Below are positions 34,707-45,121 of a stretch of 51,050 bases of DNA, one piece after another (the stretch's first letter is position 1; each line of letters opens with the position of its first letter). The notes beneath the pieces were generated by a model. That model was not told where the DNA came from. It made no database searches and worked only from the letters and a program-made list of their open reading frames with translations. Location of the stretch: the NCBI GenBank assembly GCA_020404105.1, contig JADBWH010000110.1:1-51050 (forward strand), in the 5' to 3' direction. This stretch comes from Pseudanabaena sp. M53BS1SP1A06MG. Its GTDB lineage: Bacteria > Cyanobacteriota > Cyanobacteriia > Pseudanabaenales > Pseudanabaenaceae. The position numbers and the translations under genes are program-made.

Positions 34707-34775
34707 AACGCCAGTTCGGGATAATTGGAAACAGGCTTTGAGAGATGGTTTGCTACCTTAACCCGAACTGACGTT
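34707..34775 (+). repeat. 69-bp palindromic element, family A copy 2
   Basis: Left end AACGCCAGTTCGGGATAA, right end TTAACCCGAACTGACGTT: an 18-bp terminal inverted repeat with 2 mismatches. Same length as the copy at 10012-10080. It sits between the IS1 relic and the beta-helix protein gene. Confidence 0.75.
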
Positions 34776-34906
34776 ATTTAGTATTAAGTTTTGCGATTTT
34801 TTGCAAGCGTTGTAATTTTCGTGTATTTTGATTGGCATAATTACACATCTGATATCTGATAAATGTTAAATGTGCATTTTGTTCGTTAGTTAAGAGGATC
34901 TCCTGT

Positions 34907-36757
34907 ATGCGGTGCAAGCCTAGTTTCTTCAGTGCGATCGCCACAAGCATGACGATTTTAGTGATCGCGCCGCCGATGTTGGCACAACCAGAGCCGCTAC
35001 CAATACAGGAGCAACTACAGGCTCAGAATTGGAAAATTAGCCAAACAGATAGTACCTTGCCCCAGACAGCAACACTAATTTATGTTGCCCCGCGTGCTAA
35101 TGCTAATGGTGATGGCTCCCCCAATAATCCCTATCCATCGATTACAGATGCCCTTGCAACTAAACCTACTGCTGGCACAGTAATTCAACTGCAACAGGGA
35201 GTCTATAGTGCTGAGACAGGAGAAGTATTTCCGATTAAACTGCCTGCGGGCATAACACTCCGAGGGGAACCAACGGTAAGAGGGATAAATACTCTGATTA
35301 GGGGTAGCGGCAAGTTTATTAGTCCCTCATTTGCGAGCCAAAATATTACAGTACTGACGAATGACGATACCAGAATCGAAGGACTGACGATTACCAATCC
35401 CAATACGAGAGGAACCGCAGTTTGGGTGGAATCTGGTAAACGAGTAGTAATCGCTAATAATACATTGATCAATAGCGATCGCGAGGGGCTATTTCTGACA
35501 GGAACAGCGAATGTACTTGTCACTGAAAATGTGTTTAGAAAAAATGGTGCAAATGGACTCTCATCGGTGGGTAGTAGTATAGGAGAGATTCGCAATAATA
35601 TTTTTGAGAGTACAGGTTTTGGCTTAGCGATCGGGCAGAAGTCAAGCGTAAATGTCAGTAATAACAATATTCTCAATAATGTGGATGGGATTGTGATTTC
35701 CAATCTGTCCGCACCTACATTACGCAATAACTTGATTGCCGACAATCAGCGCAATGGTGTGGTCATTCTCAGGGATCGCAAGGGCTATCCCACTCCTGAT
35801 CTTGGTACTTCGACTAACTTAGGGAAGAATATCTTTCGGAATAATCTAGGCAAAGACCTGAACAATAATTCGGGCGTGACTCAAGTTGCTGTAGGGAATA
35901 CAATCGATCCTAAAAAAATTGCAGGTGATATTGCTTTTGTCGGAGAATTACCAACAACTCCCGCACCACAGATTGCGAGTAATCCAGTACTACCAATATC
36001 TCCAAACTTATCTCCAACCTTAAGTTCACATGTTCCAAGCAAGCCGCCTGTACATTCCTCAGTAAATTCTGTAAATAATGTTCTCAATACCATTGATAGC
36101 GTAGAAATTATGCGATCGCCGCAGCCCCGCTTTATACCACCCGCGTCTCCGCCCAAGGCTTTACCACCTTCAAACAACAGTACCTTAATCGAGCCTTTGC
36201 CAGATGTCCCCCAACCTCTCACTTCAAGTAGGTTTGTGTCAAATAGAACACCTGCTCAGCTATCTCCTATCCTTCCCACTTCCAAAACAACTCCTATCCG
36301 ACCTTCTCAAAATATCAATAAAGAGATTGTGATTGATCGCGATCCAGTGCCTGTACTCCCCCCAACACCTGTTACGCCGTCGCAATCCAAGTTTATTCCC
36401 AAGACTCCACAAACCATTACACCCATAACCCCAAACAATACCAATCCAAACAACACTAATAATTATGCAACTTATATCCAACCCACTCCTGTTCCCTATA
36501 ATGCTAAGGTTGCAGCGCTCGTTCCACCACCAGCCCGCGAAACATTTCCCTATTTGGTGGTGATTCCATCGTCAGATAGTGATTTACTCGGTCGAGTGCA
36601 GAGTGCTGTCCCTACTGCCAAAATTATTCCTTCGCGATTTGGGAATATTATTATGGTACTAGGCTATCCTGATCGTGATCGCGCTGAAGTTTTGAAAACA
36701 ATTATGCGATCAGAAATAGGTATCGATGCCCGTGTTGTCCATCAAAATAATCTGTAG
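34907..36757 (+). CDS. Exported DUF1565/right-handed beta-helix protein with a Pro-rich linker and SPOR-like C-terminus
   Basis: 616 aa, AGAGGA Shine-Dalgarno 9 nt before ATG. A signal peptide (about 1-26, ending PPMLAQ) is followed by a DUF1565-like entry (YVAPRANANGDGSPNNPYPS). A parallel beta-helix with N-rich turns (NNTLINSDREGL, NNNILNNVDGIVISN, about 130-300) comes next. Residues ~330-530 are Pro/Ser/Thr/Asn-rich and probably disordered. The last ~75 residues (FPYLVVIPSSDSDLLGRVQS...GNIIMVLGYPDRDRAEVL) resemble a SPOR-type peptidoglycan-binding fold. Probably a periplasmic or envelope protein binding or cleaving a polysaccharide; no catalytic residues are identified. Confidence 0.75.
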   Translation: MRCKPSFFSAIATSMTILVIAPPMLAQPEPLPIQEQLQAQNWKISQTDSTLPQTATLIYVAPRANANGDGSPNNPYPSITDALATKPTAGTVIQLQQGVYSAETGEVFPIKLPAGITLRGEPTVRGINTLIRGSGKFISPSFASQNITVLTNDDTRIEGLTITNPNTRGTAVWVESGKRVVIANNTLINSDREGLFLTGTANVLVTENVFRKNGANGLSSVGSSIGEIRNNIFESTGFGLAIGQKSSVNVSNNNILNNVDGIVISNLSAPTLRNNLIADNQRNGVVILRDRKGYPTPDLGTSTNLGKNIFRNNLGKDLNNNSGVTQVAVGNTIDPKKIAGDIAFVGELPTTPAPQIASNPVLPISPNLSPTLSSHVPSKPPVHSSVNSVNNVLNTIDSVEIMRSPQPRFIPPASPPKALPPSNNSTLIEPLPDVPQPLTSSRFVSNRTPAQLSPILPTSKTTPIRPSQNINKEIVIDRDPVPVLPPTPVTPSQSKFIPKTPQTITPITPNNTNPNNTNNYATYIQPTPVPYNAKVAALVPPPARETFPYLVVIPSSDSDLLGRVQSAVPTAKIIPSRFGNIIMVLGYPDRDRAEVLKTIMRSEIGIDARVVHQNNL

Positions 36758-36796
36758 AAGATAACTTTTTGCTTTGCAAAAAGTTATCTTCTCTTT
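36756..36796 (+). terminator. Intrinsic terminator after the beta-helix protein gene
   Basis: AGAAGATAACTTTTTGC with its perfect complement around a 3-nt loop, then CTTT. It begins within the stop codon. Confidence 0.8.
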
Positions 36797-36821
36797 AAAT
36801 TAGCCAAGGCAAGTAACCATC

Positions 36822-37589
36822 ATGCAAGAGACACTAACCTCAAATCCATCTATGACCGAGCCGATGATTGTCGCGCAAAATGTGCATAAGTGGTATGGTA
36901 ACTTCCATGTGCTTAAGGGTGTCAGCCTCACTGTGAATCGTGGTGAGGTAGTTGTAATTATGGGACCTTCGGGTTCAGGCAAGTCCACTTTTGCCCGAAC
37001 TTTCAACGCCTTGGAAGAATATCAACAGGGAAAAATCTTTATTGATGGATTTGAGTTATCGCCTGAGAATCATCGCAATATTGACGCGATCCGTCGTGAA
37101 GTGGGAATGGTATTTCAGCAGTTTAATCTCTTTCCTCATCTCACCGTTTTCCAGAATATTACCCTCGCACCTTCATGGGTTCGTAAATGGTCAAAGACTA
37201 GGGCTTCAGAGGTGGCGACTCAATTACTAGAGCGTGTCGGCATTGCTCATCAAGCTCATAAATATCCCCTGCAACTATCTGGTGGTCAACAGCAACGGGT
37301 AGCGATCGCTAGAGCTTTAGCGATGCAACCCAAAATTATGCTCTTTGATGAACCGACTTCCGCGCTCGACCCTGAGATGGTACGAGAGGTTTTAGATGTG
37401 ATGAGATCGCTTGCTGATTCGGGAATGACGATGGTGGTAGTCACCCATGAGGTCGGCTTTGCCCGTGAAGTTGCAGATCGCATTGTATTTATGGATGGTG
37501 GCATAATTGTCGAAGAGGCAACTCCTGAAGAGTTTTTCCAAAATCCTAAAGAAGAGCGCACTAAGAAGTTTCTGTCACAGATTTTATAG
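36822..37589 (+). CDS. Polar amino acid ABC transporter ATP-binding protein (GlnQ/BgtA-like)
   Basis: 255 aa. Walker [10 protein letters not shown] (48-56), Q-loop [13 protein letters not shown], signature LSGGQQQR, Walker [17 protein letters not shown] and switch His in VVTHEVGFA are all present and typical of the polar amino acid family. An internal Met at 11 or 15 could be the true start. No permease or binding protein is adjacent, as is common for the shared cyanobacterial BgtA ATPase; that identity is plausible, not proven. Confidence 0.9.
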   Translation: MQETLTSNPSMTEPMIVAQNVHKWYGNFHVLKGVSLTVNRGEVVVIMGPSGSGKSTFARTFNALEEYQQGKIFIDGFELSPENHRNIDAIRREVGMVFQQFNLFPHLTVFQNITLAPSWVRKWSKTRASEVATQLLERVGIAHQAHKYPLQLSGGQQQRVAIARALAMQPKIMLFDEPTSALDPEMVREVLDVMRSLADSGMTMVVVTHEVGFAREVADRIVFMDGGIIVEEATPEEFFQNPKEERTKKFLSQIL

Positions 37590-37600
37590 CGATCGCCTAG

Positions 37601-37861
37601 TCAGTCATAAACTTCTCTTCTATGTCTAATTCGATTAATAAAAATCATCTTTTCTTCTCGGTCAAATTCATAAATTACTCGATAATCACCAACCCTTAAT
37701 TTATAGAAACCTTATCAAGTTAGCCGTTAATGCTTGAGGTATGATTTCGTCAAAATTATCAGTCAACCAATCAATTTTTTAGTGATGCGATCTTGTGCTG
37801 TTTGAGTTAGTTTTTCCAAGTCTGCAAATGAGATTGGACTATACTCAACAAAACAGCTCAT
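37601..37861 (-). pseudogene. Frameshifted RelE/ParE-type toxin
   Basis: Three consecutive frames rebuild one ~87-aa toxin. From ATG 37861: MSCFVEYSPISFADLEKLT to KKL. After a shift: IDWLTDNFDEIIPQALTANL. After a second shift: FYKLRVGDYRVIYEFD then FINRIRHRREVYD and a stop at 37601. The KLRVGDYRVIYE and RIRHRREVY segments are hallmark RelE/ParE. Two single-base lesions make it inactive. No antitoxin frame is seen upstream. Confidence 0.7.
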
Positions 37862-37878
37862 CTGAAGGTTATACCAAA

Positions 37879-38845
37879 TCACAAAAGAGAGGCAACAGAT
37901 AAAGAATCCAGTATGAAAGACCATCTAACAAGAGAAGCTATTACAGATTTAGTCATCTCGGAGAGACGATTCTTGACTAAAAGCCTCAACTCATCCATGT
38001 TTTTGGGTAAAGCAAATCACAATCCTTGCTTCAAATATAACCAAACACGCTCAATTCGATTTAACTCTGGAGAATGAGCAGGCTGAAATATCAAAATAAT
38101 GTTTTTTGGCAATCGTAAACGCTTAGCCCGATGACAACCAGCTTGATCGACTTGCATGATCATCATGCTGTCCGCAAATTGCTCTGATACAAGGTCAAGA
38201 AATACTTGAAAACAGTTGCCTTGGGCTTAACCCCACGAGCAGTTATTTTGCGGTCACTGATATTTAGACCAATCCTTGTTTCGTATTGACATAAGAAGCG
38301 GACTTTTGCCGTTACGCCCAACACAGTCACGACATACCACGCAATCATGACTAGGTTCTCTGAGAGTTTTTTATAGTCTTCAGCCTGCGCTTGGTCTTGT
38401 CTGGCGCTATAGGGTCTGGGTACTTTCGGTCTGCATCTCATTCGGTAATACACCAAGTCATGCACATTTTTATAGGTGCTGACGATTCCTAGTTTTTCCT
38501 GCAACCATTGGCGAATCTCTCCGTAGCTATTGAACCCCTCTTCCTGTTTCAGTTGTTTGTCCAATACTTTTTGCTCCCAAGTCGGGATTTTCGTCTTTCG
38601 ACCTACTCTGGGTTTATGGCTTGGTATTCCTGCCATTCCACTCTCTAGATATCCTCTTAACCACTCTTGCACTGTGCTACGGTTTCTGCCGACTAGTTGG
38701 GCAGCGGATTGTACGGATTAGGCTAGCTTTTCAGTCAATACAATACCTGCACTCTCTCTTTGTCGGTTGCTATTTTTTGCTTACCTATTATCTCTTTTAG
38801 CTGTTCTTCACTCTCAGTTATTTCTAGTTTGTATACTCCTACCAT
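37879..38845 (-). pseudogene. Decayed IS630-family transposase
   Basis: From ATG 38845 (MVGVYKLEITESEEQLKEII) through an in-frame stop near 38718. Then comes a winged-helix region (GRNRSTVQEWLRGYLESGMA; VGRKTKIPTWEQ; NSYGEIRQWLQEKLGI). The catalytic part follows: a QYETRIGL segment, QVDQAGCHRAKRLRLPKNI (second Asp) and HSPELNRIERVWLYLK (catalytic Glu). A frameshift near 38210 and a stop near 38020 break it further. It is inactive. Confidence 0.75.
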
Positions 38846-39044
38846 TTTTTTATCCTTTTTCTCCTTTTTCTCTTACAGCAGTTTTCGATCAAACGAACCA
38901 CAATATATTTCCTCTTTTTTGTGTTTTGGCGTTATTCCCTTCTATTCTTTGGTTGAAACTTCTCAAATATATCCAAGTTAGTGCCGATATTGCTGCTTGT
39001 CATGGCTTTCAAATTCTTATCAAACCCATTCTCTCTTAACTCTT
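38846..39044. other. Gap between two transposase relics
   Basis: T-rich DNA with no intact gene. Short frames here are probably eroded transposase or element-end sequence. Confidence 0.3.
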
Positions 39045-39305
39045 TCAGGAATGCTGCAAGATCTGAGTTAACTCATCCTTTTCCTCCTTACCTAATTTCT
39101 GCCTCCTGTGCGACTTCATTGGTGTTGCTGGTGTCTTTAGCCCTCCTTCACAATACACATCAATCCAAATGCTTAAACTTTTTCTGGCACAGTCAATTTT
39201 TGCCATTACTTCTTGTCTTGTTTTTCCCTCATACAGATATTTGATCGCTCGCAGTCTCAGATTAAATCTAATCGTCAATTTCCCCAGGTTCATATAAAGT
39301 TTCAA
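39045..39305 (-). pseudogene. Helix-turn-helix N-terminal fragment of a second transposase
   Basis: An 86-aa frame with RLRAIKYLYEGKTRQEVMAK then KSLSIWIDVYCEGGLKTP, the helix-turn-helix seen at the start of IS630-type transposases, different from the relic at 37879-38845. No catalytic part follows. Its first codons overlap the 3' end of the acyl-CoA dehydrogenase gene by 38 bp in another frame, which suggests an insertion next to that gene. Confidence 0.5.
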
Positions 39306-40479
39306 AACCTAATTTATCCAAGCAACGATCTGATGGCCATGGTCTCATAATTGCTCCACAGCAACTATCTCGATAGAGTCTTTCTAATGGTAAAGGCTTC
39401 AAAAGAGAATGCCCACCACAAACTCGAATAGCTAAGCGACATAATTCATTAGAGTTTTCCATGATTGTGTAGTTGGCAGCATATATCCTTAATCTTTTAG
39501 CTTTACTTGGATTAAATTGAGCCTCGTTAATTACTGTGCGAAATAGAGCTTTAGTTTGCTCCAATTTAATGAACATTTCTGCAACAACAAATTGTTTTAT
39601 TTTATCTTTTCTGCGTTTAATTGGAGGTATTCCTTCTACTTCTCCACGGAGATATTTAATAGTAAAATCATAAGCCGCTTGGGCGATTCCCATATAAGTA
39701 GAAGCTAATGTAAAAAATATATATGGATAGAGTTGAGTAAGTTTGAAGTAAATATTATTTGGGAGTAGCTGAGCATCGTCATTAACAAATACATCATTAA
39801 AAATCAAAGTACGAGAAATAGTGCCTCTCATTCCTAAAGCATCCCAATTACCTGTTACCACCACACCTCTAGCATCAGCAGGAAGAGCTAAATAAAGAGT
39901 ATTTTCAACAGATACGATGTCTTTTTGTTCAGTGCACACTACCCCATAGTAATTAGCAGATTCAGAAAGTGAAGCAAAGATTTTTGTTCCATTGATGATC
40001 CATCCACCATCGACCTTTTTGGCACTTGTTTGATAGGACTTCCCCATGGAGACTCCTGCACCTGCTTCAGAAATTGGCTGAGAATAAATGGCTTTTTCTC
40101 TCACTATTCTTGAGAAATGCTTTACTTGATAGAGTTCACATTCTTCTCTTTGTGCTTCTGTCATCGGTAGTTCTTTGCTCAAAACTAACCATAGAGTTGA
40201 ACAAATGTGCATGTTAAAAGTAAGAGCTGTAGCTCCACAATAGCGAGCTATTTCAGCCGATATTAAGCAATAAGTAGCAAAATCAGCACCCATCCCTCCA
40301 TACTCTTGGGGAATGCATAATGCCAAAAGTCCATGCTCTTGTAAATCTTGATAATTTTCGTAAGGGAAAGAGGCTTGCTCATCATACAAGTGTGCCCGAG
40401 GAGCAAAATTTTTAATACCTAATTGTCTTACTATTTCAATTAAGTGTTTTTGCTTACTTGTCAAATCTTCAAAGTCCAA
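39268..40479 (-). CDS. Acyl-CoA dehydrogenase family flavoprotein
   Basis: 403 aa. The N-terminal helical domain (FEDLTSKQKHLIEIVRQLG...CIPQEYGGMGADFATY) is followed by the beta-domain FAD motifs (YSQPISEAGAG, GGWIINGTKIFASLSESA, WDALGMRGT). The C-terminal helical domain contains RVCGGHSLLKPLPLERLYRDS. It should oxidise an acyl-CoA or acyl-carrier-protein thioester with FAD. The usual catalytic Glu cannot be assigned with confidence. Cyanobacteria generally lack a full beta-oxidation set and no other such gene is nearby. It lies in a transposase-rich island, so acquisition by transfer is plausible. Confidence 0.85.
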   Translation of the reverse strand: MDFEDLTSKQKHLIEIVRQLGIKNFAPRAHLYDEQASFPYENYQDLQEHGLLALCIPQEYGGMGADFATYCLISAEIARYCGATALTFNMHICSTLWLVLSKELPMTEAQREECELYQVKHFSRIVREKAIYSQPISEAGAGVSMGKSYQTSAKKVDGGWIINGTKIFASLSESANYYGVVCTEQKDIVSVENTLYLALPADARGVVVTGNWDALGMRGTISRTLIFNDVFVNDDAQLLPNNIYFKLTQLYPYIFFTLASTYMGIAQAAYDFTIKYLRGEVEGIPPIKRRKDKIKQFVVAEMFIKLEQTKALFRTVINEAQFNPSKAKRLRIYAANYTIMENSNELCRLAIRVCGGHSLLKPLPLERLYRDSCCGAIMRPWPSDRCLDKLGFETLYEPGEIDD

Positions 40480-40860
40480 TTTTTATACTCCAATAAATTA
40501 GATAGAGGGAGTTACATCGGTTTTTGGGTTTTACTTAGCCTGCTCGATGGAGATATCGACAAGTTTTGCTGGGATTCTAACGCAAATGTAATTTAATTGC
40601 AATATTTGCCTTTATAGACGTTTTGACCCATGATAAATGGCTCAATACTTTTAATGATGGTTGTGCAAGATATCAAAGAACACCGAGGCTAAAACTATTG
40701 TGCATCAGACATTTTAGCTACAGTACTTCCCCGATATATAGCAAAAAGGAATTTGCTAGTTGCGGTGATGAAATTTATGAAACTCAGATGTGCCTACAGT
40801 CTATGACTTACGAATTTGTGCCGTAGAAGGTTGCAAAGTCACTGGAATTACCAATAAGAA
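40480..40860. other. Intergenic region upstream of the acyl-CoA dehydrogenase
   Basis: 381 bp with no supported gene. A 67-aa plus-strand frame (40623-40826) has no recognisable similarity or ribosome-binding site. Confidence 0.35.
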
Positions 40861-40861
40861 T

Positions 40862-40890
40862 AAAAAAGCGCCCCAAGGGGCGTTTTTTTA
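40862..40890 (-). terminator. Intrinsic terminator of infB
   Basis: Read on the minus strand: AAAAAACGCCCC, 4-nt loop region, GGGGCGCTTTTTT, just past the infB stop. Confidence 0.9.
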
Positions 40891-40894
40891 TTGA

Positions 40895-43800
40895 TTAAGA
40901 AGTAGCTAGTGTACGACGCTTCGTGACCATGCGGAAGGCTTCAATGATGTCGCCCTCCCTCCACGCAGAGAACTTCGCAAGCGATACACCGCACTCAAAC
41001 CCAGAGGCGACTTCCTTTGCATCATCCTTAACCCGTCGGAGCGATTCTAGTACGGCTGAATGCACGACTTCATTACCACGCTTGACGCGGACATTACAGT
41101 TACGGAGCAGCTTACCATTCTGGACATAACAACCAGCCACAGCACCCTTACCGATGGTAAAGATGGCACGAACTTCAGCTTGACCAAGGTATTCCTCAAC
41201 CATTTCAGGATCGAGCAAGCCTTCCATCGCATCTTGGATATCTTCCAAGAGCTTATAGATGACGTTGTAATCACGAAAATCAACGCCGAGGTCGTCAGCA
41301 GCTTGTCTTGCACCTGGAGCCATTGTGGTATTAAAGCCTAATACTACCGCCGAGCTTGCTGCTGCCAAACTAATGTCATTTTCAGTGATTTCACCTGGAG
41401 CAGAGAGAAGGATACGGAGTTGGACTTCACGCTGTGGTAGTTGGGCAAGTGCGCCCAGAATCGCTTCGAGAGAGCCTTGAACATCTGCTTTAAGAATAAT
41501 ATTGAGTTCCTTTAGATCGCCTTCTTTGACCTTTTCGGACAAAGTACCAAGGGTGACTCGACGAGAAGCCATCGCCTGTATCAAGCGGACTTGACGCTGA
41601 TCCATTGTGCGCTGATCCGCGATCGCACGGGCTTGTTTTTCATCGAGATAGACTTCAAACTCATCACCCGCCGCAGGAACATCGCCCAAACCGAGGACTT
41701 CTACAGCAAAGGATGGTGAAGCCTTGCTTACCCTTGCGCCGCGATCATCAACCATTGCCCGCACCTTACCAAAGGCAGCACCAGCAACGAAGATATCTCC
41801 CACACGCAATGTACCGTTTTGAACGAGCAATGTCGCCACAGGTCCTTTTGCCTTATCGAGGTGAGCTTCAATAACTGTTCCCTTCGCTGTACGGTTGGGA
41901 TTAGCTTGTAGGTCTTCCACTTCAGCAACCAACAAGATCATTTCCAGCAAGGTATCGAGGTTCTCGCGACGGATAGCGCTGACGGGAACCATAATCGTAT
42001 CGCCACCCCATTCTTCGGCAACTAGAGAGTACTCGGTGAGTTCTTGGCGAATGCGATCAGGCTGTGCTTCGATCTTATCAACTTTGTTAATTGCAACCAC
42101 GATTGGCACTTTGGCAGCACGGGCATGACTGATCGCCTCGATGGTTTGAGGTTGCACACCATCATCAGCAGCAACCACAAGAACAGCGATGTCAGTTACC
42201 TTCGTACCACGTGCACGCATGGCAGTAAATGCTTCGTGACCAGGCGTGTCAAGGAAAACAATTTGCTGTTTCTCGCCATTATGCTCAACATCAACGTGGT
42301 AAGCACCAATATGCTGAGTGATTCCACCTGCTTCACCTTGAGCAACCTTACTCTTACGAATGGCATCCAACAATGTGGTTTTACCATGGTCAACGTGCCC
42401 CATGATCGTGACGACAGGGGGACGACGTTCGAGCTTATCAAGATCCTCTAACTCGATCATCTCAGTCTTGACAGCTAATTCGACAACTTCAGGATCATGT
42501 ACCTCATAACCTAACTCTGTCGCTACCATTTTGGCAGTACCAACATCAAGGGTCTGGTTGATATTTGCCATAATCCCCTTCATAAAGAGGGTGCGAATGA
42601 CCTCTGTCTCAGACAATACTAAGCGCTTAGCCAACACTGCTACGGTCATACCCTCTTCGATTTCCACAGAGGTGGGTTTTTCGGGAACGACTTCGACTTG
42701 CTGATTGCGGCGATCGCGACTTGGCGCAGTTTTTTTGGATTTTTGAGTAGGCTTGAGATCCGAAGCCATAGTTGGCTTTGCGGGAACACTCATGGGCTTA
42801 GGACGAGCCGTTGGGCGAGCCAATGACAGACTGATCTGAGCAAAATCAGCACCGCTATCCAAATCTGAGGAATCATCATCATCATCATCAAAATCGCGTA
42901 AATAGCGCTTAGGCTTATTCAAGCGATTTTTCTCTTTCATCTCCAGTAAATCTTTTTCTTCTTCCTCTTTAGATTTACCTTTGCGTTTATTTGATTTGCT
43001 TGGTAGCGTTGGTTTTTCCAAAAGCTCAGGCATTACAGGCGGAAATCCCCCAGCCACTTCAGGCTTCCTAGCACTCTTATCGACAATAACGGGTTTTTCA
43101 GGAGCCCGCATCAATGTTGGCATCGGCGGGCGCAAATTGTGTGGTGGTTCAGTCGGAGCAGTGATCCCTCGCTCGATCAGTACTGAATCTTTCACTAACT
43201 TAGGTACACGGCTCTGTGGTCTACCACCAGCAGCAGGTGTAGGTGGCTCAACAGGTCGATTCAGTTTTGGTCTTTCAGGTCGATTAGTTTTGGCTGTTTC
43301 TTGCTTTGGTGCTGAACCTGCTGAGTCGTTTCCACCCCTAGAGTCATGCTTGCCATGATCGTTTTTTACCTGCTCTTTGCCCTGATGCCCTTTAGCGGGT
43401 GTTCTTACATCATCAGCAGATTTGGCGGCAGGTGTTTTTGGGGCAACAATTGACTTTGGGGCGATCGCCACAGGTGGTTTTGGACGCTCTGGAGACACAG
43501 GTTTGTTGGATAACTTTACTTGTGGTGGTGAAACACTCATCAAAGACTGCTTAGGTGAGATTTGACGCTCTGCTTTATCTACTATTGGACGCTCTCCCCT
43601 TGGAGTATCCTTACGCACTTGCTGCTCTTTGTGAACTTGATCTTTAGGGAGGCTGACACGAGTCGATTCTTCCACGGGAGCTTTTATAGAATTAGTCACA
43701 ACAGTTGGACTAGACTTATCTTTATTTGATTTATCTAGAGACTTAGGGGGAACTGGTGGCGTGATTAATTCTGTTTTTGGCAATGGTAACTGCAATTCTT

Positions 43801-44353
43801 TAATAGTTTGAGGATTTTCTGGTGGGGTCAATGCTATTTCTGATGTCAATTCAATTTTTGATACAGGTGTAGTTCCGGCATTTGCTAGGTCACTGTCTGA
43901 GACAAGAGGACGGCTAGGGGGCTTGATTAAGGATGAAGCAGTCGGCATGGGCGAGGGAGGATTAACAACAGCAGTTTTGGCAGGAGGCTCTGAGCTAGAC
44001 TCAGCGATTGCATGTGGGTTAGCAGGAGGTATAGCTTCTACATTAGCAGAGACAGGTGGAGAGTTAAGACGAATTGTGGGTTTGCTGACAGCAAGAATTT
44101 GTTGCTTAGCACGTGCTTCGGACTCTTTTGGCTTTACCGCAGCAGCTTTCTTGTCCAAAGCTTTGGAATCATCAGTTTTGGGATAGTGTTGAGGGGCTTT
44201 GGTACGTACCAATTCCGCCTCTGATTCGGTAATTGTACTACTATGACTTTTGACAACTATATTTAATTGCTCGCACACAGCGATCACATCTCTAGTGTCA
44301 AGGTCTAGCTCTCGTGAGAGTTCATATAGGCGAACTCGATTGCTTATACTCAT
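40895..44353 (-). CDS. infB: Translation initiation factor IF-2
   Basis: 1152 aa. An N-terminal IF2_N domain ([25 protein letters not shown]) is followed by ~450 residues of Pro/Lys/Ser-rich low-complexity linker. A second IF2_N-like segment ([27 protein letters not shown]) precedes the GTPase domain with [12 protein letters not shown] (near 651), DTPGHEAF and NKVDK. Domains II-IV (with [10 protein letters not shown] and the C-terminal fMet-tRNA-binding barrel) complete it. It places initiator tRNA on the 30S subunit. In many bacteria infB follows nusA and ylxR; here 1 kb of non-coding repeat DNA lies upstream instead. Confidence 0.97.
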   Translation of the reverse strand: MSISNRVRLYELSRELDLDTRDVIAVCEQLNIVVKSHSSTITESEAELVRTKAPQHYPKTDDSKALDKKAAAVKPKESEARAKQQILAVSKPTIRLNSPPVSANVEAIPPANPHAIAESSSEPPAKTAVVNPPSPMPTASSLIKPPSRPLVSDSDLANAGTTPVSKIELTSEIALTPPENPQTIKELQLPLPKTELITPPVPPKSLDKSNKDKSSPTVVTNSIKAPVEESTRVSLPKDQVHKEQQVRKDTPRGERPIVDKAERQISPKQSLMSVSPPQVKLSNKPVSPERPKPPVAIAPKSIVAPKTPAAKSADDVRTPAKGHQGKEQVKNDHGKHDSRGGNDSAGSAPKQETAKTNRPERPKLNRPVEPPTPAAGGRPQSRVPKLVKDSVLIERGITAPTEPPHNLRPPMPTLMRAPEKPVIVDKSARKPEVAGGFPPVMPELLEKPTLPSKSNKRKGKSKEEEEKDLLEMKEKNRLNKPKRYLRDFDDDDDDSSDLDSGADFAQISLSLARPTARPKPMSVPAKPTMASDLKPTQKSKKTAPSRDRRNQQVEVVPEKPTSVEIEEGMTVAVLAKRLVLSETEVIRTLFMKGIMANINQTLDVGTAKMVATELGYEVHDPEVVELAVKTEMIELEDLDKLERRPPVVTIMGHVDHGKTTLLDAIRKSKVAQGEAGGITQHIGAYHVDVEHNGEKQQIVFLDTPGHEAFTAMRARGTKVTDIAVLVVAADDGVQPQTIEAISHARAAKVPIVVAINKVDKIEAQPDRIRQELTEYSLVAEEWGGDTIMVPVSAIRRENLDTLLEMILLVAEVEDLQANPNRTAKGTVIEAHLDKAKGPVATLLVQNGTLRVGDIFVAGAAFGKVRAMVDDRGARVSKASPSFAVEVLGLGDVPAAGDEFEVYLDEKQARAIADQRTMDQRQVRLIQAMASRRVTLGTLSEKVKEGDLKELNIILKADVQGSLEAILGALAQLPQREVQLRILLSAPGEITENDISLAAASSAVVLGFNTTMAPGARQAADDLGVDFRDYNVIYKLLEDIQDAMEGLLDPEMVEEYLGQAEVRAIFTIGKGAVAGCYVQNGKLLRNCNVRVKRGNEVVHSAVLESLRRVKDDAKEVASGFECGVSLAKFSAWREGDIIEAFRMVTKRRTLATS

Positions 44354-44769
44354 TGCTTATTCTGCCCTGCGTAACTGTTGTACACGACGAATTGAATTTA
44401 CATAGAAGTTGCTTCCTATCTTTTGCTAGGTTGAATTACATTGACTGAATTACATTGACCATAGTTAATCTTAGAAGCGCCTAGCTATTCCTGCTAAGCA
44501 GGCTAGCAAGTATGTTTCAAATTTTTAGATGAAACTACTATAGCTATTATTACTCATGAGACCTAAGTAATATGAGAAGTTAGATAACTTAGCTCACAAA
44601 CCTTGGCAAAATCTCACTCAGTTTACTAGCACTTGTACGTTAACTCTACAGCAATTTTTATGATGCAAATTAGTTTTGAGGAAAGTCTTTATTAGGATGC
44701 ACTTTTACCAAAACTAATTTTGGATGTTTACATTCCTATGGATAAGCCAAATTTCAAAACTTGGTTGCA

Positions 44770-44864
44770 TATAGCGTTTACCAGTCTGGTGAAGTACAGG
44801 TTTGCTTACCCGCCAAAGGAGGGTAAGCAAACCTATGTAACTCGCTTGCTTGAAAAACGCTATA
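44770..44864 (+). repeat. MITE-like element, family B copy 2 (95 bp)
   Basis: Begins TATAGCGTTTACCAGTCTGG and ends GCTTGAAAAACGCTATA, so the outer ~10 bp are terminal inverted repeats. The ends match the element at 12163-12285; the central hairpin (GGTTTGCTTACCC...GGGTAAGCAAACC) differs. Confidence 0.78.
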
Positions 44865-44885
44865 TTGTTTACACTACTTTACTTC

Positions 44886-44920
44886 ATAGTGTTTACCACC
44901 CTTGTGAAGGATGGATTTGC
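44886..44920 (+). repeat. Degenerate family B left end
   Basis: ATAGTGTTTACCACCCTTGT then GAAGGATGGATTTGC parallels the first 35 bp of the adjacent intact copy with several substitutions. Probably an older remnant. Confidence 0.45.
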
Positions 44921-45034
44921 ATCTCCAAACTCTGTACCTCGATCGCTAAGCAAAAAATTATAAAGTGATTTTCTGATGGCTATATTGCTCAAGTAAACAG
45001 GGATAATTAGGTTGAGATTCAGCGCTTTGGGCTG

Positions 45035-45121
45035 ACTAAAACCCAGAAGACTTTTTGAAAGAGTTGCATTGCAACTCTTTCAAAAAGTCTTCTGTAATAC
45101 TTAAAGGCTAAACGGGCTGTA
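45035..45121 (+). repeat. Hairpin-plus-tail element, family C copy 3
   Basis: A perfect stem CAGAAGACTTTTTGAAAGAG with its complement, then the tail CTGTAATACTTAAAGGCT and GGGCTGTA. The tail is a diverged version of that at 10141 and 25523. The stem keeps TTTTTGAAAG but otherwise differs. Confidence 0.7.

Noticed and set aside
40623-40826. 67-aa plus-strand frame between infB and the acyl-CoA dehydrogenase
   Set aside because: No Shine-Dalgarno, no recognisable domain, odd composition.
42044-42451. 135-aa frame antisense to infB, and other antisense frames in long genes
   Set aside because: Mirror-frame artefacts of strongly coding sequence on the other strand; no independent start signal.
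44720-44968. 82-aa frame in the infB-lepA gap
   Set aside because: It translates straight through the family B element and its degenerate neighbour, so it is not a gene.
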